A stretch of DNA of 6,079 bases, taken from assembly GCA_013362195.1 (NCBI GenBank), contig JABFWM010000059.1:1-6079 (forward strand), written 5' to 3'. The notes under the pieces are model-generated. The model made no database searches. It saw only the letters and a list, made by a program, of their open reading frames with translations, and was not told the origin of the DNA. Shown in pieces: positions 1 through 3,971 of this stretch (positions are counted from its first letter, which is position 1; each line of letters starts with the position of its first letter). Source of the DNA: Acidobacteriota bacterium. Lineage in GTDB: Bacteria > Acidobacteriota > Vicinamibacteria > Vicinamibacterales > 2-12-FULL-66-21. Made by a program: the position numbers and the translations under genes.

Positions 1-566
1 CTCGCGTGCTGCCGGTGACACGGGCCTACAGCGAAGTCACCGTGACCGCGCTCGCCCTGAACACGCCGGTCCCCCTTCGCTATCGGGATGGTTCCGCGAG
101 CGGTCTTACGGTGGAGGCGTTTCCGGTGCCGGCGGGCCCGCCACGATTCGCAACCCGAGAAGAACCAGGACATACCGCGGGATTCATGCTCCGGGAGAAG
201 GCCACCGGCAAGGCGTGCGCGTTCGTACCTGGATGCGGCGATCTCGACGCCGCGCTGCTCGAACGGCTGGCTGCGGCTGATGCGCTGCTCTTCGACGGCA
301 CGTTTTGGACAGACGATGAACTTATTGCGCTGGGAATCGGCGAACGGACAGCCCGCAGCCTGGACCATCTCCCGATTGCCGGCCGGGGCGGGAGCCTTGA
401 ACAGCTGGCCCCGCTTCCCTGCCGGCATCGCATTTATACACACATCAACAATACGAACCCGATACTGCTCGAAAATTCACCCGAGCGCGCGATCGTTACT
501 CAAACGGGCATGAACGTGGGCGTCGACGGCCTGCGCTTCACACTGTCACGCGAGCCTGGCCTATGA
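1..566 (+). CDS. pqqB: PQQ biosynthesis protein PqqB, C-terminal part (5' end outside window)
   Basis: PqqB is a metallo-beta-lactamase-fold protein of PQQ biosynthesis, proposed to hydroxylate the Tyr-derived part of the intermediate before PqqC acts. The first complete codon in frame is at 3, and about 188 residues are visible. From memory of family length (about 300 aa), the N-terminal third or more, carrying the metal-binding histidine motif, is missing to the left. The GTG at 6 is an internal valine codon, not a start. Recognisable family blocks, in order: 'GHTAGFMLRE', 'FVPGCGDLD', 'ALLFDGTFWTDDEL', 'LDHLPIAGRGGSL', and near the C-terminus 'THINNTNPILLENSPER', the most diagnostic PqqB signature. 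The stop codon TGA (564-566) overlaps the pqqC start as ATGA, indicating translational coupling. No frameshift or internal stop is seen. Identification is firm. Whether the full protein is intact cannot be judged here. Confidence 0.95.
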   Translation, partial: RVLPVTRAYSEVTVTALALNTPVPLRYRDGSASGLTVEAFPVPAGPPRFATREEPGHTAGFMLREKATGKACAFVPGCGDLDAALLERLAAADALLFDGTFWTDDELIALGIGERTARSLDHLPIAGRGGSLEQLAPLPCRHRIYTHINNTNPILLENSPERAIVTQTGMNVGVDGLRFTLSREPGL

Positions 567-1312
567 CGAGGTTGCATGCCTCCACACTCTCGGCGCCGCC
601 GCCGCCGGGGTTCCCGACCCTTACCCAGCCCCTTGCACCGGACGACCTCGCCGCCGCCCTGCGTACCTTCAGCAGGTCGTACTATGCGATTCATCCGTTT
701 CATTCGCTGATGCACGACGGCCGGCTCACGCGGCGGCAGCTCGAGGGCTGGGTCGCCAACCGGCTCGCGTACCAGCGCGCGATCCCGCGAAAGGACGCCG
801 CCATCATCTCCAACTGTCCGGATGCCGATGTCCGCCGCGTCTGGCTGCAGCGGATCATCGATCACGACGGGACCGAACCAGGAACCGGCGGCATCGAGAT
901 GTGGATCCGGTTGGGTGAGGCGATTGGCGTTCCACGCGACGAGATGGAAGACGAGCGTCACGTGCTGCCGGGCGTACGCTTTGCCGCGGAGGCCTACGTC
1001 ACGTTCTGCAAGACGAAGCCGTGGATTGATGCAGTCGCCTCGTCACTGACCGAGCTGTTCGCGCCAGACCTGATGCGGCAGCGCATCGCGGCCTTCCCGC
1101 GGCATTACCCGTGGATCCGTCCGGAGGCGCTGGACTACTTCAACAGTCGGCTGGTTCAGGCGCCGCGGGATAGTCAACAGGGACTCGGACTGGTGTTGAC
1201 ACACTGCACCACGGTCGAACTGCAGCGCCGGGCCTTCGAGGCATTGGCGTTCAAGCTCGAGATGCTGTGGGTGATGATTGACACGATCCACCACGCGTAC
1301 CGGGAGCCCTGA
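563..1312 (+). CDS. pqqC: Pyrroloquinoline-quinone synthase PqqC
   Basis: PqqC is a cytosolic, cofactor-free all-helical oxidase that catalyses the last step of PQQ formation (ring closure and eight-electron oxidation of AHQQ with O2). The 249-aa protein aligns without gaps, from memory, to the Klebsiella enzyme from about residue 24 onward. Shared blocks are 'GWVANR', 'IPRKDAA', 'NCPDA', 'DHDG', 'RLGEAIG', 'ERHVLPGVRFA', 'SSLTELFAP' and 'HYPWI'. Retained active-site equivalents (Klebsiella number in brackets) are R67(50), Y70(53), Q71(54), K77(60), R97(80), H101(84), R174(157), Y192(175), R196(179) and K231(214). Two active-site histidines appear replaced: Y41 for His24 and M171 for His154. 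An extra Pro-rich N-terminus of about 17 residues precedes the core. The ATG overlaps the pqqB stop by 4 bp and has no convincing Shine-Dalgarno, so re-initiation after pqqB is likely. pqqD follows after one base. Confidence 0.96.
   Translation: MTRLHASTLSAPPPPGFPTLTQPLAPDDLAAALRTFSRSYYAIHPFHSLMHDGRLTRRQLEGWVANRLAYQRAIPRKDAAIISNCPDADVRRVWLQRIIDHDGTEPGTGGIEMWIRLGEAIGVPRDEMEDERHVLPGVRFAAEAYVTFCKTKPWIDAVASSLTELFAPDLMRQRIAAFPRHYPWIRPEALDYFNSRLVQAPRDSQQGLGLVLTHCTTVELQRRAFEALAFKLEMLWVMIDTIHHAYREP
1302..1306 (+). promoter_or_regulatory. Ribosome binding site of pqqD (decides its start)
   Basis: GGGAG at the end of pqqC lies 7 bases before the GTG at 1314. This supports 1314 rather than the upstream in-frame ATG at 1278, which would place 12 extra residues inside pqqC coding sequence. 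This is seen in the sequence; use of the site is inferred. Confidence 0.55.
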
Positions 1313-1313
1313 C

Positions 1314-1583
1314 GTGACGCTGACGGCGGCGGCGGTTCCGGCTCTCTGGCGACTCGCGCGGCTCGAGTTCGATCCGGTGCGTCAGCAGCGGGTACTGCTC
1401 TATCCGGAAGGCGTCGTCCTCCTCAACGACACCGGCGGCGCGATCCTCGATCTCTGTGATGGCCGCCGCTCGATCGCTGATGTCGCGGCGATCCTGCAGG
1501 AGCGCTATCGACGCGACGTCACGGCTGACGTGATCGACTACCTGTCGCAGCTCGTCGAGAGAGAGTTGGTCCGTGTCGAGTAA
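1314..1583 (+). CDS. pqqD: PQQ biosynthesis peptide chaperone PqqD
   Basis: PqqD is a small RiPP recognition element that binds the PqqA precursor peptide and presents it to the radical SAM enzyme PqqE. With the GTG start at 1314 the protein has 89 aa, the usual size for PqqD. The typical pattern is present: an N-terminal beta segment ('ALWRLARLEFDPVRQQRVLLYPEGVV', given here as blocks 'RLARLEFDP' and 'QRVLLYPEGVVLLN'), then the family hallmark 'LNDTGGAILDLCDG' at about residues 42-55, and a C-terminal helical part 'SIADVAAILQERY' through 'LSQLVERELV'. The in-frame ATG at 1278 is less likely because it lies inside pqqC, and the GTG has a GGGAG motif 7 bases upstream. The gene starts 1 bp after the pqqC stop and overlaps pqqE by 11 bp, so B-C-D-E are coupled. 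It is a stand-alone PqqD, not fused to PqqC or PqqE as in some organisms. No oddities in composition. Confidence 0.93.
   Translation: MTLTAAAVPALWRLARLEFDPVRQQRVLLYPEGVVLLNDTGGAILDLCDGRRSIADVAAILQERYRRDVTADVIDYLSQLVERELVRVE
1557..1565 (+). promoter_or_regulatory. Purine-rich ribosome binding site of pqqE
   Basis: A GAGAGAGAG run inside the end of pqqD lies 7 bases before the GTG start of pqqE at 1573. It supports this start, which overlaps the pqqD stop by 11 bp. It is a degenerate match to the anti-Shine-Dalgarno sequence, so confidence is moderate. Confidence 0.45.
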
Positions 1584-2664
1584 TCATCCGACGACGCTGC
1601 TCGCCGAGATTACGCATCGGTGTCCGCTTCACTGTCCGTACTGCTCGAACCCGATCGAGATGGTTCGCGCGGACGAGGAGTTGAAGACCGGGGACTGGAT
1701 GCGGGTCTTCACCCAGGCCCGCGAGCTGGGCGTGTTGCAGCTCGGTCTATCCGGCGGCGAGCCGCTCGTGCGCCCGGACGTTGAAGACCTCGTCGCGCAC
1801 GCGCACGGAGTCGGGCTGTACACGACGCTGGTGTCCTCCGGCGTGGGGCTGACGCCAGGCCGAGCCCGGAAGCTGCGTGACGCCGGGCTCGAGCACATCC
1901 AGATCTCGATCCAGGACTCGGACGAGAAGGCCGCGGACAGCGTCGCCGGCATGCGCGCCGTCCGGCAAAAGCTGTCGGCCGCGGCGATTGTGCGCGAGCT
2001 CGGGTTCGCGCTCTCGATCAATGTCGTCCTCCATCGCGGCAACATCGATCGCGTCGGCGAGATGATCGATCTGGCGGCACGCCTCGGCGCCGATCGACTC
2101 GAGCTGGCGAACACGCAGTACTACGGGTGGGCGCTGGCGAACCGGAACGCGCTGATGCCATCGCCGGCCCAGGTGGCCGCCGCCTCGGATGCCGCCGACG
2201 AAGCCATGCGCCGCCATCGCGGACGCATGCAGATCGTCTATGTGCTGCCCGACTACTACGAGTCGTATCCGAAGCCGTGTTATGGGGGATGGGGCAGACA
2301 CTATCTGGTGGTGATGCCCGACGGCCGGACACTTCCCTGTCATGGCGCGACCCATATCACCACCTTGCGCTTCGACAGCGTGCGGGATCATGCGCTCCGC
2401 TGGATCTGGGAGGAGTCCGCCGCGTTCCAGGCGTTCCGCGGAGACGCGTGGATGCCGGAGCCCTGTCGGGCGTGTCCGCGCAAGGCGATCGATTTCGGAG
2501 GGTGCCGCTGCCAGGCGTTTGCGTTGACGGGAAACGCGACGAATCCGGATCCGGTGTGTACCCTGACGCCGTTGCGGGCCATCATCGACAAGGCCGTGCA
2601 GGAAGCGACGGGACCGCCGGCCTATCAGTACCGCTACATCAGCCTCGCGCCAGAGCGAACCTGA
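1573..2664 (+). CDS. pqqE: PqqA peptide cyclase PqqE (radical SAM, SPASM domain)
   Basis: PqqE is the radical S-adenosylmethionine enzyme that forms the C-C crosslink between conserved Glu and Tyr side chains of PqqA, the first committed step of PQQ synthesis, working with PqqD. The 363-aa protein starts at a GTG. The radical SAM CxxxCxxC motif is C17, C21, C24 ('HRCPLHCPYCSNP'), followed by the 'LGLSGGEPLVRPD' SAM-binding block at 57-69. The C-terminal SPASM domain carries all seven expected cysteines: C236 ('PKPCYGGWGR'), C256 ('LPCHGAT'), C298, C301 ('PEPCRACPRK'), C311, C313 ('GGCRCQAFALTG') and C329. Their spacing matches Methylobacterium PqqE as I recall it. D307 lies where that enzyme has an Asp auxiliary-cluster ligand. 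Length and motif completeness indicate an active enzyme. It is the last gene of the visible operon. No pqqF/pqqG protease gene follows; the next genes are on the opposite strand. Confidence 0.97.
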   Translation: MSSNHPTTLLAEITHRCPLHCPYCSNPIEMVRADEELKTGDWMRVFTQARELGVLQLGLSGGEPLVRPDVEDLVAHAHGVGLYTTLVSSGVGLTPGRARKLRDAGLEHIQISIQDSDEKAADSVAGMRAVRQKLSAAAIVRELGFALSINVVLHRGNIDRVGEMIDLAARLGADRLELANTQYYGWALANRNALMPSPAQVAAASDAADEAMRRHRGRMQIVYVLPDYYESYPKPCYGGWGRHYLVVMPDGRTLPCHGATHITTLRFDSVRDHALRWIWEESAAFQAFRGDAWMPEPCRACPRKAIDFGGCRCQAFALTGNATNPDPVCTLTPLRAIIDKAVQEATGPPAYQYRYISLAPERT

Positions 2665-2690
2665 CCGTGTCGCCGGTCGGATCGGGACCG
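2663..2690. terminator. Alternating inverted arms between convergent genes, possible weak terminator
   Basis: Three 5-base arms alternate: GACCG (2663-2667), CGGTC (2674-2678) and GACCG (2686-2690). The middle arm can pair with either neighbour, giving two mutually exclusive 5-bp G+C-rich stems with 6- and 7-base loops. They sit in the 42-bp gap between the convergent pqqE and ferritin-like genes. There is no T run on either strand, so a standard intrinsic terminator is not shown. Such short complementarity can arise by chance in GC-rich DNA. Confidence 0.2.
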
Positions 2691-2706
2691 TCGCACTCGG
2701 GCGTGA

Positions 2707-3162
2707 CTACGCCTCACGGGGCAGCAACTTCACGACACCGTTCGTCTTGACGAAATCGCGTATTTCGTCGACGTGCTCCGTTTCGACTTCCACCTGCCTG
2801 CGTATGAAGGGCTCCAGGACCGGGTCGCCTGCGACGCGCGGCAGCAGGTCCTTGTAGGCATCGAGCGCCTGCTGCTCCACCTCGAGCGCCTCGCCCAGCG
2901 CGGCCTCGAGCCGCACCGGACCGCCGCCAAGCGACAGGTTGATGCGCAGCGTCGGAACGTGGCCGAGGGAGCGGATCTGTTCCGCAATCGAGGCCGCGTG
3001 TTCCAGGGTTTCGTTGACCGCGTCCTCGAAGAACCGTGCGGCGAGGGCGTACTCTTCCTCGCGCAACCGGAACCGCATGTGGAAGTAGCGGAGGCAGGCT
3101 TCGGCTTCTTCGGCCATCAGCCGGTTCAGATCGTCCACGATGTCCAGGCCGTCGGCGCTCAT
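2707..3162 (-). CDS. Ferritin-like four-helix protein (bacterioferritin-related)
   Basis: A 151-aa, helix-rich protein with the layout of the bacterioferritin/ferritin-like superfamily, likely cytosolic and binding iron in a diiron site. Compared from memory with E. coli bacterioferritin, helix A has 'LNRLMAEEAEACLRYFHMR' (residues 12-30) with E19 and Y26 matching Glu18 and Tyr25. Helix B ends with 'NETLEHAASIAEQIRSLGHVP'. Helix C has E94, matching Glu94. Helix D has E127-T-E-H130, matching the Glu127/His130 pair. The helix B pair is irregular: H55 matches His54, but the residue three before it is T52, with Glu at 51 and 54, so the ExxH spacing is not kept. The haem-ligand Met52 position is L53, so haem binding is not expected. 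It lies 18 bp downstream of the DtxR-like regulator stop, on the same strand and in the same frame; TAG at 3181-3183 separates them. No clear Shine-Dalgarno precedes the ATG. It converges with pqqE. It could instead be a Dps-like or uncharacterised ferritin-like protein; storage versus enzymatic role is open. Confidence 0.75.
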   Translation of the reverse strand: MSADGLDIVDDLNRLMAEEAEACLRYFHMRFRLREEEYALAARFFEDAVNETLEHAASIAEQIRSLGHVPTLRINLSLGGGPVRLEAALGEALEVEQQALDAYKDLLPRVAGDPVLEPFIRRQVEVETEHVDEIRDFVKTNGVVKLLPREA

Positions 3163-3180
3163 CGTCGCTGCCGTGCGTCG

Positions 3181-3708
3181 CTAGATCGCATGCTTGAGCT
3201 CGTCGATCAAGCACTGGCCGTTGCAGACTTCACAGGTACGGCTCTCGGGACAGACGGCATGAAAGGCGCGGAACTGCTTGAGCAGTTGCCGGCTGACCGG
3301 CGCACCCGATGTCAGGAACTGGAGAAACTGCACCAGCCGCTCGCCCGTCGAATGGCTGATCAGATGCTCGATCTTGCAGCTGTCGATCTCCGCCTGCGGC
3401 TCCGGGACGCCCAACACCTCGCACAGAAAGGTCTTGACGATCACCCGCTTGGCCATCACCGCGTGTACGACTTTGCGTCCCTTCGGTGACAGCCTGACGA
3501 GGCGGTGCTCGTCGGTTTCGACCCACCCGCGCTTTTTCAGCGTGCGCAGGTTGATCGACACACTCCCGCGCGTGATATTGAGGAGCCGTGCGATATCGGA
3601 GACGCGCGCCCAGCCGCCATACATGGCGCCGACTTCATGAATGGCGAGCAGGTGATGGGCGCCGCTGTGAGTCAGCTCGTTGGCTTCGAATTCCTTCCAG
3701 GTATCCAT
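3181..3708 (-). CDS. DtxR/MntR-like metal-dependent transcriptional regulator with C-terminal Cys cluster
   Basis: Predicted DNA-binding repressor of the DtxR/MntR type, probably controlling itself and the downstream ferritin-like gene. From the ATG at 3708 it has 175 aa. A winged helix-turn-helix spans about residues 17-80 ('HSGAHHLLAIHEV', 'ARVSDIARLLNITRGSVSIN', 'LKKRGWVE', 'RLVRLSPKGRKV'), followed by the dimerisation helices 'FLCEVLGVPEPQ' and 'DSCKIEHLIS'. The C-x-x-E-H set (C111, E114, H115) matches the DtxR primary metal ligands Cys102, Glu105 and His106. H18 sits at the Met10/Asp8 position. The ancillary-site residues His79, Glu83 and His98 align with R88, K92 and E107. The tail has C153, C159, C162 and C166 (C-x5-C-x2-C-x3-C) instead of an SH3-like domain. 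A TTG at 3768 would add 20 residues; the ATG is preferred because a promoter-like element overlaps that extension. A MarR-type assignment is the alternative. Confidence 0.72.
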   Translation of the reverse strand: MDTWKEFEANELTHSGAHHLLAIHEVGAMYGGWARVSDIARLLNITRGSVSINLRTLKKRGWVETDEHRLVRLSPKGRKVVHAVMAKRVIVKTFLCEVLGVPEPQAEIDSCKIEHLISHSTGERLVQFLQFLTSGAPVSRQLLKQFRAFHAVCPESRTCEVCNGQCLIDELKHAI

Positions 3709-3713
3709 GCGCT

Positions 3714-3740
3714 GATTGATATACAGTACCTGCGATTGAT
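3714..3740. repeat. 7-bp direct repeat at 20-bp period over the regulator promoter
   Basis: GATTGAT occurs at 3714-3720 and again at 3734-3740. The period of 20 bp is close to two helical turns. One copy overlaps the candidate -10 element and the other lies between -10 and -35, so the pair is placed as an operator would be. It is short enough to be coincidental. Confidence 0.35.
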
Positions 3741-3747
3741 CCGTCAA
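3718..3747 (-). promoter_or_regulatory. Candidate sigma-70-like promoter of the regulator gene
   Basis: On the - strand TTGACG (3747-3742, 5 of 6 to the -35 consensus) is followed after 18 bases by TATATC (3723-3718, 4 of 6 to the -10 consensus). The expected transcription start falls at about 3711-3708, at or within three bases of the ATG at 3708, giving an mRNA with almost no leader. That agrees with the lack of a Shine-Dalgarno there. The motif matches are seen; promoter function is inferred. Confidence 0.4.
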
Positions 3748-3754
3748 ACGCAGG

Positions 3755-3766
3755 GCGGATATCCGC
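3755..3766. promoter_or_regulatory. Perfect 12-bp palindrome upstream of the regulator promoter
   Basis: GCGGATATCCGC is fully self-complementary. If the regulator starts at 3708, this lies 8 bp upstream of the candidate -35 element and could be a dimeric regulator site. If translation starts at the TTG at 3768, it would be coding sequence. The symmetry is seen; the role is inferred. Confidence 0.35.
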
Positions 3767-3882
3767 AAATCCCCGCCGCGTAGTCCTTTTTAGTCTTTCC
3801 TGGCCCGCCTCACGACAACTCGTTCGCTACTAGGCCATTCCGTACGGCGTCGGCTTGCACGAAGGCCGCAGGCTGTCGCTAG

Positions 3883-3906
3883 ATGCGTTACTCAAACGTT
3901 ACGCAT
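3883..3906. promoter_or_regulatory. 24-bp imperfect dyad upstream of the DUF5916 gene, putative operator
   Basis: Arms ATGCGTTAC (3883-3891) and GTTACGCAT (3898-3906) are complementary at 8 of 9 positions, with a 6-base centre TCAAAC. The only mismatch is T opposite T. The same stretch also contains CGTTAC twice as a direct repeat (3886-3891 and 3897-3902 region). It lies 65 bp before the ATG at 3972 and about 175 bp before the divergent regulator, a position suited to a repressor or activator site. It is noncoding on both strands under the annotation given here. Confidence 0.45.
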
Positions 3907-3957
3907 TACCGCTCGATCGTAAACAGGGTTCGAGCACGCTGCCACGCTGTTCGCGGC

Positions 3958-3964
3958 AGAAGGG
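3958..3964 (+). promoter_or_regulatory. Ribosome binding site of the DUF5916 gene (decides its start)
   Basis: AGAAGGG lies 7 bases before the ATG at 3972. It selects 3972 over the nearby out-of-frame ATG at 3967, and the frame from 3972 opens with a signal peptide. Confidence 0.65.
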
Positions 3965-3971
3965 CGATGAC

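Noticed and set aside
1278..1313. Upstream ATG start for pqqD adding 12 residues
   Set aside because: It lies inside pqqC. The GTG at 1314 has a GGGAG motif 7 bases upstream and gives the normal PqqD length.
1747..2391. 214-codon open frame on the - strand
   Set aside because: It is antisense to pqqE, whose cysteine motifs are complete, and has no recognisable domain.
2773..3489. 238-codon open frame on the + strand
   Set aside because: It spans the end of one gene and the start of another on the opposite strand, both of which have recognisable family motifs. It is a mirror frame of those genes.
3709..3768. TTG start adding 20 residues to the regulator
   Set aside because: The stretch carries promoter-like hexamers and a direct repeat, the extension has no counterpart I recall in the family, and the TTG has only a G-run two bases away.
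3855..3884. TTGCAC ... CTAGAT as a promoter for the DUF5916 gene
   Set aside because: Each hexamer matches the consensus at three or fewer positions, no better than chance in this DNA.
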